Shown here piece after piece: positions 26,809 through 34,150 of a stretch of DNA of 35,359 nt. A program made the position numbers and the translations under genes. The DNA is from CBEUVQ01 sp965546615 (GTDB taxonomy: Bacteria > Bacillota > Desulfotomaculia > Desulfotomaculales > Desulfohalotomaculaceae). Location: NCBI GenBank assembly GCA_965546615.1, contig CBEUVQ010000026.1:1-35359 (forward strand), given 5' to 3'. The first letter of the stretch is position 1. Each line of letters begins with the position of its first letter. The notes beneath the pieces are model-generated. The model made no database searches. It saw only the letters and a list, made by a program, of their open reading frames with translations, and was not told the DNA's origin.

Positions 26809-27158
26809 TATAGTTCAACTAAACCCAGGCTGATTTCAACTGCTTTTTTCACTTCGTCCATCATTTCTTCATTTAATGAGCTGACCCGCTGCAGCAGACG
26901 GCTTTTATCTATCGTTCTGATCTGCTCCAGCAGCACCACCGAATCTCTCGTCAGCCCGCTGAGCGAGCTGCTGATTTCTACGTGGGTAGGCAGTTTTGCT
27001 TTGGAAATTTGCGAAGTAATGGCAGCAACGATAGTGGTCGGACTGTACTGGTTGCCGATATCGTTCTGCAAAATCAGTACCGGCCTGGTACCGCCCTGCT
27101 CTGAGCCAACCACCGGGCTGAGCTGGGCATAAAATATATCCCCACGCTTTATAGACAT
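26808..27158 (-). CDS. ndoA: EndoA/MazF-family mRNA interferase toxin
   Basis: This 116-aa toxin is a sequence-specific single-strand endoribonuclease that cuts mRNA when free of its antitoxin. It has the EndoA signature: VKRGDIFYAQ-like start (SIKRGDIFYAQLSPVVGSEQGG), RPVLILQNDIGN, SPTTIVAAITSQ, LPTHVEIS, and SVVLLEQIRTIDKSRL. Length matches Bacillus subtilis EndoA (116). It lies 2 bases after the antitoxin gene, with GGAGGG before the ATG. In Bacillus the pair is usually next to alr, which is not seen here. It is a typical chromosomal copy. Confidence 0.96.
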   Translation of the reverse strand: MSIKRGDIFYAQLSPVVGSEQGGTRPVLILQNDIGNQYSPTTIVAAITSQISKAKLPTHVEISSSLSGLTRDSVVLLEQIRTIDKSRLLQRVSSLNEEMMDEVKKAVEISLGLVEL

Positions 27159-27160
27159 TT

Positions 27161-27427
27161 TTAACTACCCTCCGCTAAGGGCAAATATCCGTCTGCTTCT
27201 TCTTCCAGCCTGGCCTGCTCCATCGCCAGTTTTAAGTTAATATTAGCCATTTCGATGTAGCCCTTTTTCATCTGCTCCCGCAGGTGCCAGCGCTTTCTTT
27301 CCTGAATGTAGGCAGCCATTGCCTGCCGCATCAGCTCACCGCGGTCTAATTCTTCTTTCTGAGCCAGGCAGTCGATTTCGTTGATCAGCTTATCGGGTAG
27401 GCTTATTTCAATTTTTCTGTAATCCAC
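27161..27427 (-). CDS. ndoAI: EndoAI-type ribbon-helix-helix antitoxin
   Basis: This 88-aa antitoxin has an N-terminal ribbon-helix-helix DNA-binding domain (RKIEISLPDKLINEIDCLAQ, then DRGELMRQAMAAYIQERKRW) and a C-terminal toxin-binding tail (REQMKKGYIEMANINLKLAME) like EndoAI. It starts with GTG eight bases after GGGGG. The upstream 90 bases are AT-rich and hold a TATAAT-like -10 (complement of 27468-27473), so the pair probably has its own promoter. It normally neutralises the adjacent toxin and represses the operon. Confidence 0.92.
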   Translation of the reverse strand: MDYRKIEISLPDKLINEIDCLAQKEELDRGELMRQAMAAYIQERKRWHLREQMKKGYIEMANINLKLAMEQARLEEEADGYLPLAEGS

Positions 27428-27520
27428 CTACCGTACCCCCTTAGCTTAATTATTGTCCTAATAAATAATTATATACTATAACGGCGTTTTTTATGATAAC
27501 ACAGTTATATTAAGTCAATG

Positions 27521-28027
27521 TTAAATTGCCGTGCCGTCTTTTGCCGCCACCGACCGGCGGGAAAGCGTAATTTTACCGGTGCGCACCATTTCAACGATGC
27601 CGTGATCGCGCAGCACTTCACACAGCGCATCGATTTTCTGCTCATCACCGGTTAGTTCAATTACCATTGTTTCCCGGCTGACATCGACAATTTTTGCCCG
27701 AAAAATTTCTACAATGTCTACAATGTCAGAGCGCTTCTGCGGGTTGGCTTTCACTTTAATTAACGCCAGCTCGCGGTTAATGGCATCCGGGCCTTCTATG
27801 CGCAGAATTTTAATTACATCAACCAATTTAGAAAGCTGCTTCATCACTTGATCAAGCACCTGGTCATCGCCCCGCACCACGACGGTAATGCGGGTGATGT
27901 CCGGGTCTTCCGTCAACCCGGCAGCAATGCTTTCAATGTTAAACATCCGGCGGGAGAGCAAACCGGAGATACGTGCCAGCACGCCGGGCTTGTTTACCAC
28001 CAACACAGCCAAACTGTATTTCATCAT
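27521..28027 (-). CDS. ilvN: Acetolactate synthase regulatory (small) subunit
   Basis: IlvN/IlvH binds valine and regulates acetolactate synthase in branched-chain amino acid synthesis. The 168-aa product has the N-terminal ACT domain (LAVLVVNKPGVLARISGLLSRRMFNIES) and the C-terminal domain (ALIKVKANPQKRSDIVDIVE). Length is normal. The large catalytic subunit, usually immediately upstream in the same operon, is absent; glnA is upstream instead. The regulatory subunit must act on a synthase encoded elsewhere. The ATG follows GGCGGGGATA. Confidence 0.93.
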   Translation of the reverse strand: MMKYSLAVLVVNKPGVLARISGLLSRRMFNIESIAAGLTEDPDITRITVVVRGDDQVLDQVMKQLSKLVDVIKILRIEGPDAINRELALIKVKANPQKRSDIVDIVEIFRAKIVDVSRETMVIELTGDEQKIDALCEVLRDHGIVEMVRTGKITLSRRSVAAKDGTAI

Positions 28028-28105
28028 TATCCCCGCCCTTTTTTCAGATAAAAATCATACTATATTTTATCACAGCACTGCCGGCTTTTCTACCGTAAAA
28101 TTCGG

Positions 28106-28148
28106 CGGCACCCGTCCGCCGCCGAAACGCCGCACGGCGGCGGTGCCG
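28106..28148 (-). terminator. Large GC-rich hairpin after glnA
   Basis: CGGCACC and GGTGCCG pair, with GCCGCCG and CGGCGGC pairing inside. There is no proper T run, so this may be a mixed terminator or one of the dispersed palindromes found elsewhere in the window. Confidence 0.4.
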
Positions 28149-28200
28149 CATTTTATGCCCACCCCCGCCGCCAAATACAGCTGCTGTTTTTACGAATATA

Positions 28201-29532
28201 CTAATATTTGGTAAGGTATTCTTCAATTTCCCACGGGTGCACATGCATGCTGTAGCGGTTCCACTCGATGGTTTTTGCCTCTGTAAAGCGATCCAGCACG
28301 TGAGGGCCGAGGGCTTCTTTAATTACTTCGTCTTGGTGCAGGCAGTTAAGCGCCTGTCTTAAATCTTTCGGCAGGCAGCCGATACCCCACTCGCGGCGTT
28401 CTTCTTCTGTCATTTCGTAAATGTTGCGGTCGCACGGTGCGGGCGGATTAATTTTGTTTTTAATGCCGTCCAGCCCTGCTTTTAAGCACACCGCCAGCGC
28501 CAAATAGGGGTTGCAGGACGGATCGGGGCTGCGCAGCTCAATGCGGGTAGACATACCGCGCTTTGCCGGCACGCGAATGAGCGGGCTGCGGTTGCGCGCC
28601 GACCAGGCAATGTAAACCGGCGCTTCATATCCCGTTACCAAACGCTTATACGAGTTTACCTGCGGGTTGGTGAGAGCGGTAATCGCTTTGGCATGCTTCA
28701 TCAAACCGCCGACGTAGTACATCGCCGCATCGCTGAGCTGGTTCGGAGCGGAGGGATCGTAAAAGGCGTTTTCGCCGTCGCGCATCAGCGACTGGTTCAT
28801 GTGCATGCCGGAGCCGGCAATGCCGAAAATCGGCTTGGGCATAAAGGTGGCATGCAGACCGTGGCGCTGAGCAATAGTGCGCACCACAAACTTAAAGGTG
28901 ACAATTTTATCGGCAACATCCAGCGCATCGGAATATTTAAAATCAATTTCGTGCTGACCGGGTGCCACTTCGTGGTGTGACGCTTCAATTTCGTAGCCCA
29001 TTTCTTCCAGCGCCAGCACCATATCCCGGCGGGCATCCTCCCCTAAATCAACCGGGGTGAGGTCAAAGTAACCGGCGCGGTCGTGAGTGACGGTGGTCGG
29101 CCTGCCGTCGGCATCAACATGAAAGAGGAAAAATTCCGCCTCCGGGCCGACGTTCATGCTGTAGCCCATTTCTTTTGCTTCCGCAATGGCGCGGCGCAGC
29201 ACATAGCGGGGATCACCGATAAACGGTGTGCCGTCGCTGTTGTAGATATCGCAGATTAAGCGGGCGGTAGCACCTTTGCGGGGCTGCCACGGAAACACCG
29301 CAAAAGTGTTGGGATCGGGATGCAGATACATATCGGATTCTTCAATGCGCACAAACCCTTCAATTGATGAGCCGTCAAACATCAGCTCGTTGTTCAGCGC
29401 TTTATCCAGCTGTTCCACTGTAATGGCTACATTTTTCAGCACCCCGAAAATATCGGTAAACTGCAGACGAATAAATTTTACATCAAATTCTTTACACATC
29501 GCTTTAACATCATCAGCGGTGAACTTTGGCAT
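28201..29532 (-). CDS. glnA: Type I glutamine synthetase
   Basis: This enzyme makes glutamine from glutamate, ammonia and ATP as a cytoplasmic dodecamer. The 443-aa product has the GS signature near residue 55 (ELMFDGSSIEGFVRIEESDM), the metal-binding GPEAEFFLF and HHEVAPGQHEID motifs, the ATP motif (KPIFGIAGSGMHMNQSL), and RSPDPSCNPYLA. The length and lack of an adenylylation-type insert fit the Bacillus GSI-alpha class. The ATG has GGGGAG upstream. It appears monocistronic, with a structured leader upstream at 29571-29619. Confidence 0.97.
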   Translation of the reverse strand: MPKFTADDVKAMCKEFDVKFIRLQFTDIFGVLKNVAITVEQLDKALNNELMFDGSSIEGFVRIEESDMYLHPDPNTFAVFPWQPRKGATARLICDIYNSDGTPFIGDPRYVLRRAIAEAKEMGYSMNVGPEAEFFLFHVDADGRPTTVTHDRAGYFDLTPVDLGEDARRDMVLALEEMGYEIEASHHEVAPGQHEIDFKYSDALDVADKIVTFKFVVRTIAQRHGLHATFMPKPIFGIAGSGMHMNQSLMRDGENAFYDPSAPNQLSDAAMYYVGGLMKHAKAITALTNPQVNSYKRLVTGYEAPVYIAWSARNRSPLIRVPAKRGMSTRIELRSPDPSCNPYLALAVCLKAGLDGIKNKINPPAPCDRNIYEMTEEERREWGIGCLPKDLRQALNCLHQDEVIKEALGPHVLDRFTEAKTIEWNRYSMHVHPWEIEEYLTKY

Positions 29533-29570
29533 AATACACTCCCCTTATATATTAATGAAGAAATACGCAT

Positions 29571-29619
29571 AAAGGGGCCTGACAGCATGCCAAAACAAGC
29601 ATTACCGTTAGGCCCCTTT
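29571..29619 (-). promoter_or_regulatory. Structured leader hairpin of glnA
   Basis: AAAGGGGCCT (29571-29580) and AGGCCCCTTT (29610-29619) form a perfect 10-bp stem enclosing 29 bases, inside which ATGC and GCAT can pair. It lies about 40 bases before the glnA start, within the predicted transcript. No canonical GlnR operator (TGTNAN7TNACA) was found. It is not followed by a T run, so a regulatory rather than terminator role is suggested. Confidence 0.5.
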
Positions 29620-29652
29620 GCCTGCTAATATATATAAACCAATTACCGGTAT

Positions 29653-29681
29653 ATTATAGCATAACGATTGTTAAGGGGAAA
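29653..29681 (-). promoter_or_regulatory. Candidate glnA promoter
   Basis: On the minus strand a perfect TATAAT (complement of 29653-29658) lies 17 bases after TTTCCC, a weak -35. Transcription from here would include the leader hairpin. The -10 is convincing, the -35 less so. Confidence 0.45.
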
Positions 29682-29726
29682 GGACAATTTTCTGCAATAT
29701 ATAACGACGCGCCCCCGCCGTTCCGT

Positions 29727-29826
29727 TTAACGAAACGCGGCATTTGTGTAAACGGGCAGACATTGAACCCACAAAAACCATACACATACCACCTAACGGT
29801 AGGGAACGGCCTTGGCCGTTCCGCCA
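29727..29826. repeat. Left copy of about 100-bp direct repeat bounding the CRISPR region
   Basis: This segment is repeated at 34507-34607. Bases 29761-29821 are identical to 34541-34601 (61 nt), and the 34 bases before differ at only a few positions. It ends in a palindrome (GAACGGCCTTGGCCGTTC). One copy lies left of array 1 and one right of array 3. Confidence 0.85.
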
Positions 29827-30042
29827 AACGCAGCCGAGCGGGTATGGAAGCCCTTACCCCGCAAAAACACTGCTGCCGAGGCAGGCTTCACCCCACCCGC
29901 TAAGGCGCAGACCTTTCGTTATTCCACCCCACTGCCGCTGTAAAACGGCAGCGCTCAGCAAAGCGGAGCAGTCAACACTGCTCCCTACAAAAAAACCGCC
30001 GCCATAGTAATTTAAGCGGCAGTTACATCCGTTATGCCAACC
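29827..30042. repeat. Palindromic dispersed repeats, no gene
   Basis: This non-coding stretch contains the palindromic element GGAGCAGTC-AA-CACTGCTCC followed by CTACA (around 29967-29992) and a GC-rich copy near 29930-29955 (CTGCCGCTGTAAAACGGCAG). The same element type recurs at 31660, 33550, 34415, 34715 and 35030. No coding frame is supported. Confidence 0.6.
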
Positions 30043-30272
30043 TTCCCAATCCCTCATAGGTAGGCTACAAACAAGAATTTCCGGAATTAGATTTTACTTG
30101 GCCGGTTATCAGTTTCAATCCCTTATAGGTATGCTACAAACTGTACATGATTAGGTTAATCCTGTCCGATCCCCAATGTTTCAATCCCTTATAGGTAGGC
30201 TACAAACATATCCAGGGCAGAGGCTGTTTATATGCTAGTTAAATTTCAATTCCTCATAGGCAGGCTATAAGC
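30043..30272 (-). CRISPR. CRISPR array 1: four 30-bp repeats, three spacers
   Basis: Repeats start at 30043, 30112, 30178 and 30243; spacers are 39, 36 and 35 bases and all different. Read on the minus strand, the repeat begins GTTTGTAGCCTACC and ends ATTGAAAC, the 3' end typical of type I-A/I-B/III systems. Both end repeats are degenerate: the right-hand one carries changes at both termini, and the left one has four mismatches. That suggests an inactive array. No cas genes are in the window. Confidence 0.95.
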
Positions 30273-30425
30273 CCATTTTATGGCGTTTTTTGCGGCTTTT
30301 CAAGCAGGTTTTGGGGGGTAAAATCCGCTTTTAGGCATGTTTTTGCCGCTGCCGGCCTGTGTTTTGGCTCATTTTTGGCAAATTTAGGCATAAAGAGGGG
30401 CGATTTTTTCCGCCGCTCCCCGTCC
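30273..30425 (-). other. CRISPR leader-like sequence, copy 1
   Basis: This sequence abuts the right-hand repeat of array 1 and is closely similar to the sequences abutting arrays 2 and 3. It lies upstream of the array in minus-strand transcription, the place of a CRISPR leader. This copy lacks the distal TTCCGTC inverted repeat seen in the other two. Confidence 0.75.
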
Positions 30426-30451
30426 AAAGTATCTTAGCATTCAGTGACTAC

Positions 30452-30482
30452 AAAATGAGTTGAAAATTAATCAGCTCATTTT
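30452..30482 (-). terminator. Inverted repeat at the end of the lipoprotein gene
   Basis: AAAATGAG (30452-30459) and CTCATTTT (30475-30482) pair, with TGA and TCA pairing inside. It overlaps the stop codon of the lipoprotein gene and may serve as a terminator with its own T-rich arm. Confidence 0.5.
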
Positions 30483-31021
30483 GTATTGTATATTACATTA
30501 TTATTGTTGTCACTTATTGATATTTCTTTAATTATCCTAGGTTTGCCCTCATTTACACAAGATACAATTATAGCATGCTGTCTATTAAGAATAGTTTGCG
30601 AGATTTCATAAGGCTCAATATTATCCTGGAACGCAATTGATAAGGCTGAAGCTTTCTTTTTTATTTTATCATCTAAAAAAAATACCGTAATATAGTCTTC
30701 GTTGTTATCACTAAATTGTAGATATGCGATACTATCGCCGGTGTTTTTTTTGATGAATTGCTTATAGTATGTTCCATCATCGCAAGAATTGCTTGGTAAT
30801 TTAATAATACCTAATTCATTTTCATTTTCGCATGCAATTATAGCTCCATTTTTAATATATTCTTTAGTGAGTATTTTTAAGTTTTGTTCATTAGAGATTT
30901 TTTCAATAGTTGTTTCAATTTGGTTAACATTATGATCGGTAGATTTGTATGCTGGGCTGCACCCACAAAAAAGTAATACAATTATACATAATATAAATAT
31001 TGCATAAGATTGTATTCTCAT
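30476..31021 (-). CDS. Putative lipoprotein of unknown function
   Basis: This 181-aa protein has a hydrophobic N-terminal signal (residues 5-20) ending in LFCGC, a plausible lipobox with Cys21 as the lipidated residue. The rest is polar, rich in Asn, Lys and Ile, with no family recognised. The gene is clearly more AT-rich than the operons to its left, which suggests a different origin. It lies between CRISPR leader copy 1 and array 2. The ATG has an ATAGGAGA ribosome binding site, and two inverted repeats lie just upstream (31031-31069), so it is probably regulated on its own. Confidence 0.75.
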   Translation of the reverse strand: MRIQSYAIFILCIIVLLFCGCSPAYKSTDHNVNQIETTIEKISNEQNLKILTKEYIKNGAIIACENENELGIIKLPSNSCDDGTYYKQFIKKNTGDSIAYLQFSDNNEDYITVFFLDDKIKKKASALSIAFQDNIEPYEISQTILNRQHAIIVSCVNEGKPRIIKEISISDNNNNVIYNTK

Positions 31022-31030
31022 AAGATCTCC

Positions 31031-31069
31031 TATAACCCTGTTATAAGGCTCATGAAATTATTCATGAGC
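31031..31069 (-). promoter_or_regulatory. Paired inverted repeats upstream of the lipoprotein gene
   Basis: GCTCATGAA (31048-31056) and TTCATGAGC (31061-31069) form a perfect 9-bp inverted repeat with a four-base centre. TATAAC-CCT-GTTATA (31031-31045) is a second one. They lie within 50 bases of the lipoprotein start and may be an operator, or the end of the array 2 transcript. Confidence 0.45.
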
Positions 31070-31113
31070 TAACCCTACCCCATACCTAAATCAAGCAGCA
31101 AACGCTCAACAAT

Positions 31114-31408
31114 GTTTCAATCCTTCGTAGGTAGGCTGCAAACTGAAGATGTTTTGATAGCAGTACAAAACAAGGGGCTGTTTCAATTCCTTATAGGTAG
31201 GCTATAAACATCTGCCTTATGCTGACGAACAAACAAAAGTAACATTGTTTCAATTCCTCATAGGTAGGCTACAAACCAGATGAAAGCAAAGAAATGTTAG
31301 AGGAAAGTATAAGGTTTCAATCCCTTATAGGTAGGCTACAAACGGAAAACTAATTCCCGAACTTCCTTACCCACCATTGTTTCAATCCCTTATAGGTAGG
31401 CTACAAAC
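31114..31408 (-). CRISPR. CRISPR array 2: five 30-bp repeats, four spacers
   Basis: Repeats start at 31114, 31180, 31247, 31314 and 31379; spacers are 36, 37, 37 and 35 bases and all different. The two right-hand repeats are identical and match the majority sequence; the left-hand ones carry substitutions (for example TCCTCATAGG instead of CCCTTATAGG). This places the leader at the right and transcription on the minus strand. The leader-like copy begins at 31409. Confidence 0.97.
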
Positions 31409-31612
31409 CCATTTTAGGGCGTTTTTTGCGGCTTTTCAAGCAGGTTTTTGGGGGTAAAATCCGCTTTTGGGCATGTTTTCGCCGTTATCTGCAGGTGTTT
31501 TGGCTCGTTTTTGGCAAATTTAGGCATAAAATGGGGTGGTTTTTTCCGTCGATCCCCGGGGGTTTTTGCGCTATTGGGGGTAGACGGAAATTTTTTATCC
31601 GCATAAACCGGC
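31409..31612 (-). other. CRISPR leader-like sequence, copy 2
   Basis: This is about 200 bases directly next to array 2, closely similar to copies at 30273 and 33943. It includes an inverted repeat of TTCCGTC (31544) with GACGGAA about 40 bases on. A minus-strand frame runs through it and stops six bases before the first repeat in every full copy, but it is not annotated as a gene. Confidence 0.78.
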
Positions 31613-31844
31613 GGCAAATTGCTTTTAACAGGTTGGCTGTGCAAACAGCAGCGGTTAGTAAAACGGAGCAGTCAAGACTATTCCCTACATTCCCATCTAT
31701 CCTACCGTTCCTATCCTTATCTACTACTAGGCTTTGTAGGCTGTGGACTGGGTTGTGTGCCTAAACTAGTACCGCAGCAATTAGCGGTACTAGTTTCGAT
31801 TTATACTTACTAAAGTATACTTTCATACTAACCTCCCCCCTATT
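31613..31844. repeat. Palindromic repeat element and a long inverted repeat, no gene
   Basis: Bases 31628-31690 are a copy of the dispersed element with GGAGCAGTC-AA-GACTATTCC followed by CTACA. A perfect 13-bp inverted repeat, AAACTAGTACCGC (31763-31775) and GCGGTACTAGTTT (31784-31796), lies 49 bases past the S-layer-homology gene and may be its terminator, though the T run is short. A 12-base palindrome AAAGTATACTTT follows at 31812. Confidence 0.65.
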
Positions 31845-33152
31845 TTATTTTTTAAAAGGATTTTCAAATATAACCCCTACAACGTCATAACTGTTTTTAT
31901 TTCTGGCTTTCAATGCACTCTTACTAATATTATTATAGTAATCATAATCCCTGAGGAACATTACATAATCTGCATCATATAATCTGTCTATCACATTAGT
32001 ACTAAAACTAAAACTATCATGCCCAATATATCCTAAGTTTGCTGTAATTTTTCCATCTTTTATAAGGCAACCTGCACATAAGTCATACTCCTCTAAATCT
32101 TTACTTTTAAATATTAAGTATTCTACACCCTTATATTCAATTTTGCTAACTGAATAATCAAACTTAAAGTTATCTACTTTATGCACACCAATAAAACTAT
32201 TACTATAATAATCTCCATTATTAGACACTATCTGATCCATTTCTAAAAACTGCGGACTCTTATCTGTTATACTGCTTACCGGCATACTTTCAATATTTTC
32301 TATAAGTTCTGCTTGAGTTTTAGGGTCATCATACTTAGCCACGCTTTTAATTCCTACTGGAAGGTATCTATTAACCCCGCCGCGTTCTTTCAACTGTTTA
32401 TTTACTTCCTGTGTAATAAGTTCCTCTTTCTCATCCTCAGTAAATATATTACCATGAATATATTCTAACGCTCTAACAATCATTGCTGATGCCTCTGCTC
32501 TTGTCGCGTAAGCATTAGGTCTAAATGTACCATCTTCATATCCGCCGATAAACCCTATATCTTTCGCTACTCGAGCATACCCCTTATCCCATTCCATAAT
32601 ATCCGCATCGTCTGCAAATCCGCTGTCTTTACCATAATACTGACCTGTTTTACCCCTTAATTCCGCTGCCTTAACCAACATTCTTGCTATTTCCATTCGG
32701 GTAATCTTCCAATCAGGTATGAATTCATTACCGTAATCTTCCTTTTTTATAATTCCTTTCTCTACTAAAGCGTTTATATCACCTTTTGCCCAGTGATTAA
32801 CTGTATCACTAAATACATTTCCACCGCTTGAGCTTAATCCTAAACTGTTAGCCAGTATCTTACTAAACTCCGCCCTAGTAATTGTGCCATTAGGCTTAAA
32901 CGTTCCGTCTTGATAGCCACCAATTGAACCTAAAGTTACCAACTGACCTACCGGGTATGCTGCCCAATTACCTTCCATATCTTTAAATTTACCTACCGCT
33001 ACAGTAGGATCTTTTGCATTTTCTCCAAATACTATATCTAATTTATCTCGCAGACTTACATCCCAACCAAAAGCACTGCCTGCACATGTAATACTCATTA
33101 AACCTCCTGCAATAACACCAGCTATAACCTTTTTACAGTTACTCTTAAACAT
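31845..33152 (-). CDS. S-layer-homology (SLH) domain surface protein
   Basis: This 435-aa exported protein has a Sec signal peptide (residues 1-29, KKVIAGVIAGGLMSITCAGSAFG) and three SLH domains at about 56-106, 114-165 and 178-230, each with the ITRAEFSKIL or TRAEASAMIV type motif. SLH domains anchor proteins to pyruvylated cell-wall polymers. The C-terminal 200 residues (from about 240) are unrecognised and probably carry the specific function. Composition is more AT-rich than the Fdh/Hyd genes. It lies between CRISPR arrays 2 and 3 with no partner gene. The ATG has GGAGAG 11 bases upstream. Confidence 0.9.
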   Translation of the reverse strand: MFKSNCKKVIAGVIAGGLMSITCAGSAFGWDVSLRDKLDIVFGENAKDPTVAVGKFKDMEGNWAAYPVGQLVTLGSIGGYQDGTFKPNGTITRAEFSKILANSLGLSSSGGNVFSDTVNHWAKGDINALVEKGIIKKEDYGNEFIPDWKITRMEIARMLVKAAELRGKTGQYYGKDSGFADDADIMEWDKGYARVAKDIGFIGGYEDGTFRPNAYATRAEASAMIVRALEYIHGNIFTEDEKEELITQEVNKQLKERGGVNRYLPVGIKSVAKYDDPKTQAELIENIESMPVSSITDKSPQFLEMDQIVSNNGDYYSNSFIGVHKVDNFKFDYSVSKIEYKGVEYLIFKSKDLEEYDLCAGCLIKDGKITANLGYIGHDSFSFSTNVIDRLYDADYVMFLRDYDYYNNISKSALKARNKNSYDVVGVIFENPFKK

Positions 33153-33257
33153 AACTTAAAAAACTCTCCTTTTCTTTTTAATTTAAAGAAAGTATTTTTG
33201 TTAGTTAACAACTAACTTGCCAATTGCATCACATAAATTTTTTACGCAAATTACAAC

Positions 33258-33416
33258 TTAGAATAGTAATCTCATGGATTGTGTAGTTATTACGTTACTA
33301 CACCCTCCATTACCGGCCCTTGCGTTAATCCAAGGATCTTTCATACACATTAGCTCTCTCAAATATTTAGCATCATATATACTGTAAGTATCCCGCACTA
33401 TACGTAAAGTTTCCAT
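33258..33416 (-). pseudogene. Remnant of a Panacea (DUF4065)-like protein, C-terminal part only
   Basis: A 52-residue frame, ending in KDPWINARAGNGGCSNVIT and TTQSMRLLF, resembles the C-terminus of DUF4065/Panacea antitoxin-like proteins, which carry a T/HxEDPWxxAR motif and a terminal I(S/T)xxxMxxYF segment. The N-terminal two thirds of such a protein are missing. Just upstream on the same strand is a partial CRISPR leader copy, so the 5' part has been replaced. No toxin gene is adjacent. The identification rests on the motif alone. Confidence 0.45.
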
Positions 33417-33429
33417 GAAGCGGTTACAC

Positions 33430-33489
33430 TTTTTTTCAAGCGGGTTTTGGGGGTAAAACCTGCTTTTAGGCATGTTTTTACCACTGCCG
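33430..33489 (-). other. Partial, array-less CRISPR leader-like copy
   Basis: About 60 bases (TTTTTTCAAGCGGGTTTTGG onward to CCACTGCCG) match the inner part of the three leader copies, most closely copy 1. No repeat follows; the Panacea-like remnant starts 13 bases beyond on the minus strand. Confidence 0.65.
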
Positions 33490-33713
33490 ATTACCAAGCA
33501 TTACCCCTTTTTAACCGGTCTGCCACCGCAAACAGCAACGGTTAGTAAAACGGAGCAGTCAAGACTGTTCCCTACATTAAAATGCTGCACACCGTTTAAA
33601 AACGGAACGACGGGGGCTCGCACCATGCGGAACGACGAAGGCGTCGTTCCCTACAACAACACCGCACACGCCGCCCCTACATTACTGCACCCCGGCAGCA
33701 CGAAAGCGCCGGG
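33490..33713. repeat. Dispersed palindromic elements, no gene
   Basis: One full copy of the CAAACAGCAACGGTTAGTAA element with GGAGCAGTC-AA-GACTGTTCC-CTACATT spans about 33514-33580. A second palindrome type, GGAACGACG-AAG-GCGTCGTTCC-CTACA, lies around 33629-33657. A short GC-rich stem (CCCCGGC with GCCGGGG, 33690-33714) immediately precedes array 3. Confidence 0.65.
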
Positions 33714-33942
33714 GTGTCAATTCCTCATAGGTAAGCTACAAACGAAAAGCGCATGGCTAATCCTGCAGAGTACGATGGAGTTTCAATTCCTCATAGGTAG
33801 GCTACAAACAGTAAAAAAGCAATTTGTTGAGGATTGCGAGAGGTGTTTCAATCCCTTATAGGTAGGCTACAAACTTTTTTCTTCAAGTAATTCATAATAG
33901 GCAATTTTTTCTGTTTCAATCCCTTATAGGTAGGCTACAAAC
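33714..33942 (-). CRISPR. CRISPR array 3: four 30-bp repeats, three spacers
   Basis: Repeats start at 33714, 33780, 33845 and 33913; spacers are 36, 35 and 38 bases and all different. The two right-hand repeats are identical to the two right-hand repeats of array 2; the left ones carry the TCCTCATAGG variant, and the leftmost also has changed bases. Orientation and leader position are as in array 2. Confidence 0.97.
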
Positions 33943-34150
33943 CCATTTTAGGGCGTTTTTTTGGCTTTTTCAAGCGGATTTTGGGGGGTAAAATCCGCTT
34001 TTGGGCATGTTTTCGCCGTTATCTGCAGGTGTTTTGCCTCGTTTTTGGCAAATTTAGGCATAAATAGGGGTGGTTTTTTCCGTCGATCCCCGAGGGTTTT
34101 TGCGCTATTGGGGGTCGACGGAATTTTTTTATCCGCATAAACCGGCGGCG
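33943..34150 (-). other. CRISPR leader-like sequence, copy 3
   Basis: This copy abuts array 3 and is very similar to copy 2 over its full length, including the distal inverted repeat, which here is perfect (TTCCGTCGA with TCGACGGAA). It has one small compensated length change next to the repeat. Confidence 0.78.

Noticed and set aside
26808..27427. The toxin-antitoxin pair as part of a new defence system
   Set aside because: Both proteins match the common chromosomal EndoAI/EndoA pair in length and motifs, and nothing unusual is adjacent.
31414..31644. 76-residue minus-strand frame in leader copy 2 (and the 95-residue frame at 33948-34235) as genes
   Set aside because: They lie inside the duplicated CRISPR leader sequence, have low-complexity Lys/Pro-rich composition and no good ribosome binding site. 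Kept as a finding, not a gene.
31619..31813. Plus-strand 64-residue frame with a hydrophobic centre
   Set aside because: It runs through a dispersed palindromic repeat and lacks a ribosome binding site; no homology is suggested.
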